Assembly: GCF_000003815.2 (NCBI RefSeq)
Contig: NC_049994.1
Span: 3,343,762 to 3,407,761, forward strand
Direction of reading: 5' to 3'
DNA length: 64,000 nt
From: Branchiostoma floridae
Lineage: Eukaryota; Chordata; Leptocardii; Amphioxiformes; Branchiostomatidae
Shown in pieces: positions 32,225 to 43,711 of the stretch. Each line of letters begins with the position of its first letter. Within the stretch, counting starts at the first letter, position 1. Below the pieces are notes generated by a model. That model ran no database searches and was not told where the DNA came from. It worked only from the letters and a program-made list of their open reading frames with translations. Both the position numbers and the translations under genes were made by a program.

Positions 32225-32372
32225 TTATTTCCAAGCAGATCCTACGGTGCCATAAGATGGTATCAAAACTGGCCAAGGGAGTCAGACCGGGTGCCCGTTT
32301 GACTCCTTTTGGCCGGCTATAGTCATTGGCCAGCTTTGATACAATCTTATGACACCGTAGGATCTGCTTGGA
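32225..32372. mobile_element. long-hairpin MITE, diverged copy
   Basis: TTTCCAAGCAGATCCTACGG at the left and CCGTAGGATCTGCTTGGA at the right; same family as 31521 and 31686. It splits the LINE fragment from its upstream part. Confidence 0.8.
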
Positions 32373-33389
32373 CCGTTACGCGTCGGTCAGCTTCCATGAT
32401 GTTTTCATCCATACTAGTCCATCGTTCGAAAGGCAACTTTTAAAGACAATTATAGAATATTGAAGAAAATTATAGTCCTGATAATTACAGGCAGGGATGG
32501 GCTTCAAAAGTAAAACTAGAATGTCTGTTGAAACCGTTTGACCTCAATATTTATGGGAGTGTAGCATTTCAGTACACGAAACACGTTCTTTTGACGTGAC
32601 AATGGATCATATGTATGTACAATCAACCCCCTGGTACCCAATCAAAGAACACATATAGCACCATAATGACAGATGAACCGCATATAAGAATAACCACGTC
32701 GGCGTCATGAGATGTTAACGACCTGATTTGAAGTCTCATGTCGATCAATCAGTTATAATTATGCAAAGTTCCTAGGGGGGTCCACGGGCATGCTCCCGAG
32801 AAAATTTTGAAATCTAGACCCTCTGAAACGCTATTTCATAGACATAGGCGGCGAGTTGGCGAGCATATACAAAGAATAATTTGAAAGAATCACCCACATT
32901 TTGATCCGACTCGGTCCTATAAACAAGATGGCGGGTCACCCACCGCTTCCAGTGAAACGTTTCTTGTTACTGGAATATTCACTAACCACTAGTCTTAACT
33001 CATCAGTTGACTCGGGTCAATACAAAATGAAGTAAAGATTCCGCGTGGTTGTATCTCATATTGTAAACACCCTACAAAAACAACCCTAGCGCACTCGTGT
33101 CATGTAATACTGGTAATGTATTTAATTGATGAAGCTAGTGGAGAAAAAGCTGTACACAAGCAGCATCTATTTTAGTAGTTTTCGGTGTTCGGTGAGGCCA
33201 GGTTGTCTTTTTGACTTTGTTTGGATCAATTCAAACCGAAAAGAAAACCGGCTGATACGAGACGGACTCCGGATTCGCCTGACCTCCATCCGGGTGATTT
33301 TTCGTGAATCACCAACTCCAGACGGAAAGATTTTGCCCCATCACACACAAGGGCTAGCCCCTCCCTTTTTTTCGAAAAGTGTGGTGGAT
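32373..33389. other. no gene recognised
   Basis: No convincing exon or repeat boundary. A short open frame at 33126-33431 overlaps the start of the palindrome and shows no motif. Confidence 0.4.
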
Positions 33390-34056
33390 TCTTTAAACGT
33401 GCGAGGGTTGTGGTTCTCCCAACACACGTGACCACCATTTGACGTCATATCCGAGGGACAGCCCTAGCAAAAGCTGGGTCCTCATTTTCATCTGGGCAAG
33501 GACGTTATATGAAACTTGATCTGGATAAGGTGGAAAGCCATGTAAAGTGCCTTTCAGGAATTCCCAAGGGCACAAGATCAGCATCCTCCCACGCAGGGAC
33601 ATCCAACAGCGAAACCGCCTGTCTGGATGTACCCTGCTCTTTTAACTGTCACCCTTAGTTCCTGACCGCCCTGCTTATAAATATTAATGAGCTTACCCTG
33701 ATTATGCGAGACCCCTTTTGAAAAATAAAAGGCTATTCTTTGATTGGCTGACAGCTGGTTGGGGGTAGGGGGGGGGTGTCCGCAGGAACTAAGAGTGACA
33801 GTTGAAAGAGCAGGGTACATCCAGACAGGCGGTTTCGCTGTTGGCTGTCCCTGCGTAGGAGGATGCTGATCTTGTGCCCTGAGGAATTCCTGAAAGGCAC
33901 TTTACACGGCTTTCCACCTTACCCAGATCAAGCCTCATATAACGTCCTTGCCCAGATGAAAATGAGGACCTAGCTTCCGCTAGGGCTGTCCCTCGGATAT
34001 GACGTCAAATGGTGGTCACGTGTGTTGGGAGAACCACAACCCTCGCACGTTTAAAG
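33390..34056. repeat. large inverted repeat (palindrome) running into a gap
   Basis: 33395-33660 reappears inverted at about 33785-34056. For example CACGTGACCACCATTTGACG at 33425 matches CGTCAAATGGTGGTCACGTG near 34003, and CAGACAGGCGGTTTCGCTGT inverts to ACAGCGAAACCGCCTGTCTG. The arms are about 270 bp around a ~125-bp centre containing GGGGGTAGGGGGGG. The arms include the SINE core (CTTGTGCCC...GGCACTTTACA). The right arm stops exactly at the N run. Confidence 0.9.
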
Positions 34057-34256
34057 NNNNNNNNNNNNNNNNNNNNNNNNNNNNNNNNNNNNNNNNNNNN
34101 NNNNNNNNNNNNNNNNNNNNNNNNNNNNNNNNNNNNNNNNNNNNNNNNNNNNNNNNNNNNNNNNNNNNNNNNNNNNNNNNNNNNNNNNNNNNNNNNNNNN
34201 NNNNNNNNNNNNNNNNNNNNNNNNNNNNNNNNNNNNNNNNNNNNNNNNNNNNNNNN
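34057..34256. other. assembly gap (N run)
   Basis: Exactly 200 N, beginning in the middle of the right arm of the palindrome, which probably caused the assembly failure. Confidence 1.
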
Positions 34257-34511
34257 AACTTGAACCCTTAGTAGATTACATCCCGTTGAACAAATCTCGG
34301 CGGTATAAAAGTGCTCGTCCTAATACCTTGTGCCGTGATTTGTTCAAATCAGGGCTTTAGTTAATAAGGTTATGAAGTGTGCTTCCCGTTTTATTACTAC
34401 GATTACAGGTTTATCGGAATGGTAAATAAAGAAGTGATCTGTGGGGTTTTGACACGTAACAGGTTTACCGTAGGTTATAAAAGTACACAGTGTCTAGGAA
34501 GTGTGACAGGG

Positions 34512-35092
34512 TACGAGGGGCGTTCAAGAAGTAATCCACCTGACCCACTTCCAGTTGTCTGATCTAGATGAAATTTTGCATATGTAATGATTCATATCTC
34601 TATAGGTTATGTTGCAAAAAACAGCTCTGAACTAATTTTGGTTTTTGATTTAAAGGTGTTTGAACTGAGTCAGGTGTGAAATGGACCAGGTGTGAAATGG
34701 AGCCAGTTGAGTGTCGCGCAGTGATCCGGTTTTGTATTTGAAAGGACGCATACCAAATGAGACTTTTGATGAAATAAAAGAAACTTATGGTGATGATTCC
34801 CCATCATATGACCTTGTAAAACGCTGGCATTGTGAATTCAAACATGGCCGGAAGTCTGTGGAAACAGCTCCCAGACCTGGTCGTCCCTCTTCTGCCATTG
34901 ATGAGGCATCTGTTGCAGGACCAACCTGGGGCGTCCTACAAAAACGGTGTACAGAGCTGTATCAAACGATGGTAGAAATGCATAACTCTGGGTGATTCCT
35001 ATGAAGAGAAAGACTAATAACTGCACCAAGTTTCATTAATCTCCTCCTTTGGGAAATGGGTCAGGTGGATTACTTCTTGAACGCCCCTCGTA
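34512..35092 (+). mobile_element. mariner-derived non-autonomous element
   Basis: Termini TACGAGGGGCGTTCAAGAAG and CTTCTTGAACGCCCCTCGTA are inverted over about 36 bp, with TA at each edge. Internally it retains only the N-terminal part of a transposase frame (34690-34920). The catalytic domain is deleted. Confidence 0.9.
34690..34920 (+). pseudogene. mariner transposase N-terminal (helix-turn-helix) remnant
   Basis: YLKGRIPNETFDEIKETYGD, then SYDLVKRWHCEFKHGRKSVE and the PGRP hinge match the first DNA-binding helix-turn-helix of mariner/SETMAR-type transposases. The upstream piece (ECRAVIRFC) is one base out of frame with it, so a frameshift lies near 34730. After DEASV the frame leaves mariner homology. 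Not functional. Confidence 0.85.
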
Positions 35093-35579
35093 CATCGTAT
35101 TGAACAGAGCCGTTTTTTCTTGTTGGACCGGTCCGAAGAAATGGATCTAAAAGATCAGTGGATCGCATTTTAGTGTGATAGTTAGAGAATGAACATATTA
35201 TAAAACCGTTTAAAAATCTTCCTGGACCGATCATACACATACCAAACATACACATTACACGCACACACACATAAAACGCACCAATAGCATAAACTTTTGA
35301 GTTACTTGGAGGTATAAGAATCAACTTTTAGCGCTTCACTGCAACGAATTTGAAGTCCTCGCGAAAAGTACTTGTAATTCATTTAAGCAACTTGACAGAT
35401 TCCGCAAGGTCGCAAAAGACGTCATCATAGGTTCCATTACTGGTATTAGAGACGTCAACGTTTACTATTAAAGTGCATATCAGATAAAATGCCAGGATTG
35501 ATTTCTATGCATTAAGAGTCCGTACGTGACCTGATAATTATGAAGCCAGGTAAATATACTTTTCTATTAGGCTGTTTTG
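35093..35579. other. no gene recognised
   Basis: Unassigned sequence with a short CA-rich patch near 35255-35275. Confidence 0.35.
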
Positions 35580-36127
35580 ATTGGACTATGGATGACATCC
35601 TCTGGGAACTGTTTCGAGCGTACATTTACACCTGGATTGGGCGAATGAAGTTGTCTATATACAAGGGGCCTTCAAAAAGTTTCAGTTTCAGTTTTATATA
35701 AAGCTATAATTTTCAGACGCCGATAGGAGTCGATTACTCCACCAAATAGATTTATTTCTAGCGAAATAAATGCACGGTTGTTTTAAGGATCGCCTATTTA
35801 CAACTTTTCTTAAATAATAGGGTTTAGGTACCAACCTGGACCTGATCCTTTGGACCTGAACTGGACCTGGATCTGATTTTTCTGTAACAGTAATGCCACT
35901 GATTTTATAACATTTGCATTTTTTTCATCAAATGAGTTGAAATTTGGCACAAAGCTCCAAGAATATATCCTCTTGAGATTGGGACATCTCAATTTGTTGT
36001 TGGATAATAATTCATAATGACAACATCTTCTTTGTGCCAAACTTGATTCTTTCTTAAAGTTTTCGCATGCTCGCACCAGTTTTGGGGTTTCCAGAGGATG
36101 TCATCCATTTAATCAAATCAACATGGC
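35580..36127. mobile_element. Harbinger-like MITE family B
   Basis: Left TTA|GGCTGTTTTGATTGGACTAT with GGATGACATCC; right GGATGTCATCCATTTAATCA and AATCAACATGGCT. The interior includes a repeat (CTCCACCAAATAGATTTATT, then TGGACCTGAACTGGACCTGG) also found at about 36890-37125. No transposase. Confidence 0.65.
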
Positions 36128-36148
36128 TTCAAGGAAGAGCTACCTACA

Positions 36149-36395
36149 GTTGCACTCTCATTGGACTTGGGGCACGCTTGCGGCATTGTGGGGTTCGTTC
36201 ACTGCGGCACTGTTTTGCTACTTTCTCTGATTTTTCTTTAAATTTAGAAATTGCTTAATACGTAAGATTCTGACTCAAAAGACGACAAAATACACAAAAG
36301 AATAAGAATTTTTTTTCTTTATCTCTGAAATTCGTTGAGTATCTTTCGAACCCTGCAATGCCGCAAGCGCGCCCCAAGTCCAGTGAGAGTGCACC
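36149..36395. mobile_element. small TTAA-type MITE
   Basis: Left GTTGCACTCTCATTGGACTT, right AAGTCCAGTGAGAGTGCACC|TTAA, with GCTTGCGGCATTG inverted as CAATGCCGCAAGC. The left TTAA has become TACA. A shorter cousin of 39008-40216. Confidence 0.75.
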
Positions 36396-36889
36396 TTAAG
36401 TGTCTGTGCAAGTCTTTGCGCTCAGGAAAACTTGAAACAAAAAGTCCGATATACTTCATTACGTACAATATTGATTGCAAATCAAGTCAACTCAAGCATC
36501 GCGTACGTCGCGTACGTTCTGGCTGAGTCTTGAAGTTTTCTTGGTCATTATAAGGTCCTGGCTTTCTTACAAGAGTGCAATTTTCTTAACAAGGTCCATT
36601 TTCGATTGGTTGATAGACTCAGAAACTTCTAAACGCTTCAGGACCTTATGGTTGCTTAGAATTAAAGGCAGACGTCACAGATATGTTTCGCAATAGATGG
36701 CTCAAGATTGGACTTTGAATATATATATAGAGCCACCTAATTACTATCCTTGATCTTGGACCGATTAGAAATGAACATTAAATCGGCAGGCAGGCACGTT
36801 GTGAGGCTTGTTGGTCAAAATAAGATAACAAGGGAAAAGTAGAATAGAGGTTATAGTCATTTTACCATTATACCAAGTTCCTAAGTCAA

Positions 36890-37125
36890 ACTCAGCATTC
36901 TTTACAAAAAGATATGGTTCAGAGGCTTCAGAGGTTTTAAAACGACAGTGGGAGTCGGATACTCCACCAAATAGATTTATTTGTAGCTTATGGACCATTT
37001 TTTTTAGTAATGTCCATTTACAAATTTTATCAAACAAATGGGTCGAGGTTCATGTCTGGACCTGGACTTGATTCCCTGGACCTGAACCGGACCTGATTTT
37101 TCCGTACCGGTACGTACCCACCCCT
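36890..37125 (-). repeat. dispersed repeat related to 35687-35890 and to the exon 3 flanking repeat
   Basis: Shares CTCCACCAAATAGATTTATT and the motif GGACCTGAACCGGACCTGA with the inside of the MITE at 35580. The rest of 36400-37900 shows no gene. Confidence 0.55.
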
Positions 37126-37901
37126 AGAGCTAAGGGCGTACAACCCGCCGTACGTGCAACTACGTGCTGTCAATGTGCCAAAAAGTGGGCAAACTTAGTG
37201 TGCCATCCGGCTGCGGATTCGCCAACCGTACGTGCCAGTACGGGCGACGCGCCTGCCCTGTACAGCCTAAACGTTTTCATAAATTCGTGGCGGACGTGGC
37301 ATCCCAAAAAAATGTTCGGACAAATTGCATGTACGGTGGGTTGTACCCTTAGCTTAACGTAAATGTCATTATGAATGCAACGTTTCCCACCATTTTTTTA
37401 ATCCTTTTTAGCATCAGATTTGCTGAGCCCATGGAATGCCACCCATATAGTCAAATCAGCACGGCCTGAATAGACACGTGGAATAGAATTCTCTTTCAAA
37501 TTGCACCCCATAGTCTGAAGTATTACTAACGTTTGCCTTGGGTACGATTTGGCTCAATTTTGCTGTATTCCCTATCTTCAACTTGCCTGTGGGACCTGGT
37601 CGATAAAGAGCGATTGTGATCATGAGATCTTGCTTCTTCCTTGGCCGACTGCCGTATCACATCATTGAACCTCACGAAATGAGATTTGTTGCGGGAATGC
37701 AGTTTTATTGACCCACGGAAATTGCTCAAAAGGGCAATGTCTGCAAGATAAGAAAGGTCCGACTGGCAAATTCCTTGGTAACAAATTACGTCTAGCTAGA
37801 GACCGGTGCAATGAACTAGTTGGCAGAGCGTTCGCCTTGCTGTCGGTAGACCAAGTAGGACGTTACCCTATTCAATCATATCAAAGACTTTAGGATTGGT
37901 A

Positions 37902-38083
37902 TACAGTAGAAGCCGCTTAATTGCGTGGTCTATTCGCCAGTGACTTTTGTGCAATTATCCAGATGGTGCAATGATGCGAAGATATCTCGCTGGACCAAAC
38001 CGGTCTTGGAGTTTGGGATTTCGTGCAATAAACACTGAAGTGTGCGTTAATCGGATAAGCAATTAACTGGCTTCTACTCTATG
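37902..38083. mobile_element. MITE of the TACAGTAGAAGCC family
   Basis: TACAGTAGAAGCCGCTTAAT at the left and ATTAACTGGCTTCTACT at the right; the same element as 28733-28910 in inverse order. 38084-38734 shows no gene. Confidence 0.8.
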
Positions 38084-38734
38084 CTAGCACTCAGCATTTG
38101 GGAAAAAAAGTATGGAAGTTGAACACAGGCCACTACCAGAAGACTAGCCCCCTGCTGTAGAGATTGCACAAAGTTGTGTGGCCTAGGAATAATGAAACGG
38201 AGATGGGCGCCGTCCTATGCGCCATTTGGTGCGGGAAATTGTAGATGTACCATGTTTACTATAAAAGCACATTACGACATTTCATACCTACCCCTTCCCG
38301 CATTAGAACGCAGTGGCCCGCGAGACCATAATTTTTTTCAAAAAAAACCAACCACTTGAATGATGCCAAGTAAAATCGTTGACATTAATCTATGGGATGT
38401 TGACTATCATAATATCGTATTTTTGGTTGAAAATATCAGTCAAATAAGGAGCTCAAAATGATCAAGTTGGCGATACTGCCGAATAAACGCCCCGCTCTTT
38501 TCAACTCAAAATTGACGTTATCTGTTAACAGTGTAAAATACATGAAATATGTTTTGAATTGCATAAATCAGATCGAGAAACAAGTCCCTTGCCACAAATC
38601 GCCCCCCTCCCCCCTCCCCCTCATTTTCAATGATAACTAGCGCGATTTTGTGCCGAATTCGACCAGTTTGCGTCGAATTTTGACTACCATTACGATGTTA
38701 TGTTTAAAAAATATGGCGGCGGATGCACGTGCGT

Positions 38735-38950
38735 GTTGATATTTGCCATTTAACACAACGGATACCATTTATACTATGCATTGGCCATGTTGTGAGTCGA
38801 TACCTGTTCCGCCATACCCTCCAGTGTGGAGAATCCAAATAAATAGATAAATGAATAAATACTCTTCTAACCGACCACCAGACCAAATCGGCCGCTTTTG
38901 CCCGGTCCCCCGAGTGGTCGTCATTGGCAGGTACCTAGGTTTTGATTGTA
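38735..38950 (-). mobile_element. copy of the AGTCAAACCTGT-type element
   Basis: In reverse orientation it matches 55149-55300: CGACCAC...GACCGGGCAAAA, GGTGGTCGGTTAGAAGAGTA and ATAGTATAAATGGTATCCGT. An extra segment with AAATAAATAGATAAATGAAT interrupts it. A family A Harbinger end follows at 38957-38993. Confidence 0.65.
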
Positions 38951-39007
38951 CTGAGTGCGCTGATGTCATCCATAAAATGTACTTACTACGGCCCAAGCGT
39001 TCGTTAA

Positions 39008-40216
39008 GGTCCCCTCTCACTTGACGTGCGGCACGCTTGCGGCATTGCTGCGTTCGTTCACTGCGGCACTGTTGTGTTAATTTCGCCGATTTTGTCTTGC
39101 ACTCACACTGACGTGCGGCACTGTTGCGTTTCTAGACTAAATGAACATGTTATTGACAATTGCAGCGTTGTCAATTTATGAAAATCACCGTAAAATGATG
39201 AGAATGCCCCAAAATGAGATTTATAATGAAAAGATTTCCCTTATGATAATGAATTATATGGTACATATGCTATAAATAACCTTGAAAGACTTTTACAGTA
39301 AAGGAAATGACCCAAAAGAACGGACACGAACTATATACCAGATTTCACTCGATGTGTACGTTTTGCACCATGTAACGTTATGTGTAATTATGTATATTTA
39401 TATGTTTATTCACCAATTTTGCAAATTTCTAAAATGAAAATGTTTGATATTTCATACTTTTTTTTGTATGACGCTGAGTATTTTCATTGTCGGCGGATGG
39501 CTTGCCAGTCTATTGATGTCTAAGTCTATCATATTTTTAAAAAGTGAGAAAAATATGGCCCATGGGTCTGAATGACTGCAATTTTGTATTTTATCGGTGG
39601 CAGGCTACCAGCAATGATTAGCTTGTAACGTTATAACGCAAACGCAAACTCGTTATCATCCAACATAAATAATTTCCTTTTGAACGTTGTACGATAACCT
39701 TTATCTCTACATCCGTAGGTTAATCGATAAACCAGTTACTTAATTTTTGTTTTCAAGTATAAAATACTGACCTACTTTCCATTAAATAAATCAAAAGATA
39801 TATTTTTAAGTTAACTCTGAATACGGATACAAGGTAAGTTTTCTGGAATTCGCAGTGTTTTAACTGGATCGAAAACTGCTGTAAAAGTATTAGAAATACA
39901 TCTAGAATAGTTTTTCGGTGATAAAATGATGTTTACTTTTGATTCTTGGTGTAAAATAGGCAAAATATATCCTTGATACTGTTTGGGGCATGGTGGCGGC
40001 ACTGTTGGGGCATTGTTGGGGCACCGTTGGGGCACTGTTGCGGCACTGTTGCGGCATCTTGCCACTTGCGTTATTTTTAAAGTTTTTAAAAAACGTCGCG
40101 CTTGCAAGCGGCACTTCTAGATTTGCTTGCGGCACCTCTAGGTTCCGTGGGGGTACATCTGCGTTTTCGAACGCAGCAATGCCGCAAGCGTGCCGCACGT
40201 CAAGTGAGAGGGGGCC
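39008..40216. mobile_element. 1.2-kb TTAA-flanked non-autonomous DNA transposon
   Basis: TTAA|GGTCCCCTCTCACTTGACG at 39004 and CGTCAAGTGAGAGGGGGCC|TTAA at 40217-40220. The inverted ends continue through GTGCGGCACGCTTGCGGCAT and beyond (about 50 bp). Sub-terminal GCGGCACTGTTG repeats occur at both ends, most densely at 39990-40060. A TTAA target suggests piggyBac or Kolobok. There is no open frame beyond ~98 codons, so it is non-autonomous. Confidence 0.88.
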
Positions 40217-40844
40217 TTAACAGCCATGGCCTCGATTTTATGTCTATCGGGACGTCTATAACCAAAGCTAGCTGTACTCATTTATCCCTGAGTCGAGTAG
40301 GGAAATAGGTGTTAAGTGCGTTTCCCAAGGGCACAAGAGCAATGACCCTAATTGACGCAGGCACAGTATTTTAGCCTATTTTCGACTTTTAGCAGGAAAA
40401 TGTAAGTAACGTTTCATATTGGTGACACAGTGTAGGTTGCAGATGTTCAGATTCGGCAAAAAAAAAAAAAGTTTTGGTTAATTTTTTTCGGCCTGTGCTG
40501 ACCCCTAATTTGAAGTGGTCAGTCCCTAAAATGATGTCATGGAAAGGCAAGATGGCGGCACTTTTGACCGCTGAAATATCTTCCGCTGGTCAGAAAGTTT
40601 AAAGATTAGACTTTTGGACACTTGAGATAGCCTTCTTCTGTGTGGGGTGAGTTCTTATGACCTGGAATGTTCACGGATGAGATTATGACACCCTGAACTT
40701 TCTAACTTTTACATTATCGCCTATGCAGATTTGTATTAGTGGTAACTGCTCACAATATTAGGGCGCTCTGAGGACACGAACCTAGAGCCTTAGCTTTTAA
40801 GCCGATTACCTTAAACAAAAGAAGTCTCGGTTTCGAAATATGCC
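40217..40844. other. no gene; SINE scrap
   Basis: A minus-strand SINE core (TTTCCCAAGGGCACAAGAGC) lies near 40320-40345. Nothing else recognised. Confidence 0.4.
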
Positions 40845-41130
40845 ATGTCACTGATCTTGTGCCCTTGGGAAAGGAAAACTTTACACAACCTCCCATCCCA
40901 ACCACCAGACTTAAAGATTCTATTACTTTCCAGTCTGATATTGCACAACATTAGAGTGGCGTAATCCGTAGCGCTTTGGGCTCAGGCCAATGAGGTTCTG
41001 AGTAACCTGCCGTGTCAACGATCTTGTGCCCTTGGGAAAGGCACTTTACACGACTTTCCCCACCTCACTAAGGTGAAAAATGAGTACCTAGCTTCGGTTA
41101 AAGCCGTCCCTTGGATAGGACGTTAAATGA
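40845..41130 (+). repeat. two consecutive tRNA-derived SINE copies
   Basis: The first (40845-40960) has only the core GATCTTGTGCCCTTGGGAAA. The second (40963-41130) has a tRNA-like head (GTGGCGTAATCCGTAGCGC), the core, GTGAAAAATGAGTACCTAGC and GGACGTTAAATGAAAGCCCC. Confidence 0.75.
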
Positions 41131-42337
41131 AAGCCCCTTGTTTGTCAGCAGAGCCTAACCCTTACCCTAACCCTAACCTCAAGAGCAACAACTCAAGCAC
41201 GTTAAAGGTCCCACCACACTTATCGAAACAAGAAATCTTTTAAGAAAAGCTGTGCATTGCCGCGTATTTTATGACTGAACTGCTGAGAGCGACACCTAGC
41301 TTCTTCAGTAGGAAATGCAGCAAAAGGGGATATTGGAAATTTACCTCATTATCATAATTTATGTCACATGAATTATTGGCACATTAAACAGGTTTTGTAA
41401 AACTTTTTGACCCGCAATGAATATGCATTATTTTTCATTACAAAATAAGTTCCTTCTGATGCAATTTGTGATATATCTTTATATAAACATGGTGAGTTAA
41501 AGCGTAGATTTATTACGCTGGACCACATATAGTAACATGCGTCTAGAAGAGCGTTTTAATACTCGCCTGGAATGTACCATTGTGTAACTAAGCCATGAAA
41601 CTCGGCCGCGAGTAGCCGCGAGTGAGCGAGCGAGCGATTAGCCGCGAGCGAGCGTGGTCCAGTGGATTGGCTTGCCTCCCTAATGTTTGTGTACCCTTAG
41701 GGGTCAACTACATATGAGTATGGTCATTGTATCGAATGGTCATTACTAATTTTGAACTGTCACCTTCCAGCAAAAGGAAGGGGCTTTGGAAGGGCTGGGT
41801 TAACAGGTCCGTCCATCCATGGATCCATTGAAGAAAGCTGGCGTAAAGCAAAAAGTAGTGGCTCTTCCCGGTGTGAGTGGTTCAAAACCATACAGTTCAA
41901 TGTCCTTACTCGGGGGCAATCGTCGCATTGAGGTCATCTGAGTGGCGCCGAATGGCAGCTCGCTCCAGACCCTTGCGATTTAGCCCTGCCGGGTGATAGT
42001 CGGTCACTAACTCCCTAAAGCACCCCCCCCCCCCTCATTGCTGTACGACACCGTTCTCACTGATGGAGGTGGACATAGAAAAAAAAAGAATGCTACACAA
42101 AGTACTAAATCGTAAATATGTTTGTAATACATTACAACATTCTGTTACTGTAGTTGCATTGAAAAAATAAATAAAATGAAAAATGTGTTATTATTGTTTT
42201 TTAATTGGAAATATTGGGGTCAGATAGCTTAGGTCGCCTGTCTATCTGAACCCCATATAGTAGCTGTAATCAATCACTGACGGAATTAGCTGATTTGTAC
42301 CGATGTCCAGCTGGGTAGCATTTAGCGCCTTTACTGA
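41131..42337. other. no gene recognised
   Basis: Includes a GAGCGAGCGAGCG simple patch at 41605-41655. No exon or complete element seen. Confidence 0.35.
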
Positions 42338-42346
42338 CAAGGGTCG

Positions 42347-42822
42347 TAGCCTGGGTACCATCCGGGTAGCTAGTTCGCTCCGTTCGATTCTGTTACTCGT
42401 CTGGAGACCTGCACGTTCAAACCCTTTGGTGATTACGTCAGTTAATAACGTATGGAATCGTCCAAACTTTAGACGAGGGCCCTGATTGGTCCCTACACAT
42501 GAGCGAATTAAGGAATTAAGTTCAAGCGCTTGTTCGAACGGGCGTTCCAACACACGACACGCCTCCGTCCGCTTGTGGGAGGCCTGTTGTCATTGAACGA
42601 ACACTCTAGAACCCATTCTTTAATTCGCTCATGTGTAGGGACCAATCAGCGCCCTCGTCAAAAATTTAGACGATTCCAGACGTTCGGATGGTCAAGGATC
42701 CCAGACGGAACGGCAGAGAAGTGACTGCATATAGTGTATGATAAATTTCAGAGCGAGAAGCGACTGTATATAGTGTATAATAGACGCCGAAGCGAAGTAC
42801 TTTCCGGGTGGTACCCAGGCTA
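42347..42822. mobile_element. MULE-like MITE with perfect 9-bp target-site duplication
   Basis: TAGCCTGGGTACCATCCGGG at the left and CCGGGTGGTACCCAGGCTA at the right, flanked by CAAGGGTCG at 42338-42346 and 42823-42831. It has long internal inverted arms (CCTACACATGAGCGAATTAA and its reverse complement). Ends similar in form to 4427-4715. Confidence 0.88.
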
Positions 42823-42947
42823 CAAGGGTCGCCGACCTTAGCACAGACTACGTACGCCTGCTGTTGATTTACACTTTAGCCGGGTGTCGCGCCAAATGTC
42901 TGGTCTGTCAGATTTTTGCCCCTTGGGCAGCGCGCGTGTGACCGTAG

Positions 42948-43224
42948 GGCCATGTTGTTTTTATTATATGGATGACAACCTCGTGCACATCGATTGTCGG
43001 ACTTTACCAAAATTGAATACAAACATTTCAACCATACTATAAATCGCAAAAATATAGCTTCAAATATATTTCGTGTTTTGCAAAAAAAAGAAGAAAAAAA
43101 AAACACACACCGGAAAACGCGTACTATGAAATCGTCTTCCGGGAGGTACGTAAAACGAGGGTCCCGTGGTCGAGGAGGTGCCTCGACAACGTTAAACAGC
43201 CTCATTACATCATCATTATTATTT

Positions 43225-43296
<72 letters not shown>

Positions 43297-43342
43297 TTAT
43301 TATTATTGTTATTATTATTATTATTATTAATATTATTATTAA

Positions 43343-43423
<81 letters not shown>

Positions 43424-43711
43424 CATTATCAGTATCAGTATCATTATTATTATTATCATTATCAGTATCAGTATCATTATTATTATTACTAATGCCATGG
43501 CACATTCCTAGCACAAAGAAGAAGTAAAAAATGAAAAATCAATTGTTCGGTATACTACATTCTGTGTTTTCAATCATTCAACCTTCCTAACCACTCGGAT
43601 TTCATAATAAAGGCAATTTTTTGTTTGGGTCAAACTATGTTTTATTCGCACGCTCGCATCAGTATTTGTGCTACCAGAAGGTGTCATCCATATAATCAAA
43701 TCAACATGCCC
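42948..43711. mobile_element. Harbinger-like MITE family B hosting a SINE
   Basis: GGCCATGTTG...ATTATATGGATGACA at the left and TGTCATCCATATAATCAAAT then CAACATGCCC at the right. The SINE body and triplet array at 43115-43490 lie inside it. Confidence 0.7.
43115..43490 (+). repeat. SINE body with hugely expanded triplet tail
   Basis: AAATCGTCTTCCGGGAGG, CGAGGAGGTGCCTCGACAAC and AACAGCCTCATTACATCA match the body of the 5S-derived SINE at 26915-27182 (here without the 5S head). The tail then runs as (CTA)n followed by (TTA)n and TCAGTATCA-type variants for about 285 bp (43203-43490). Long open frames across it (poly-Asn/Leu/Ile) are artefacts. Confidence 0.88.

Noticed and set aside
43200-43500. 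CRISPR-like regular repeat
   Set aside because: It is a pure triplet repeat without spacers, in a eukaryotic context.
42876-43527. Open frames of 97-212 codons with poly-Asn, poly-Leu, poly-Ile
   Set aside because: Direct translation of the triplet repeat in all frames; explained by the expanded SINE tail.
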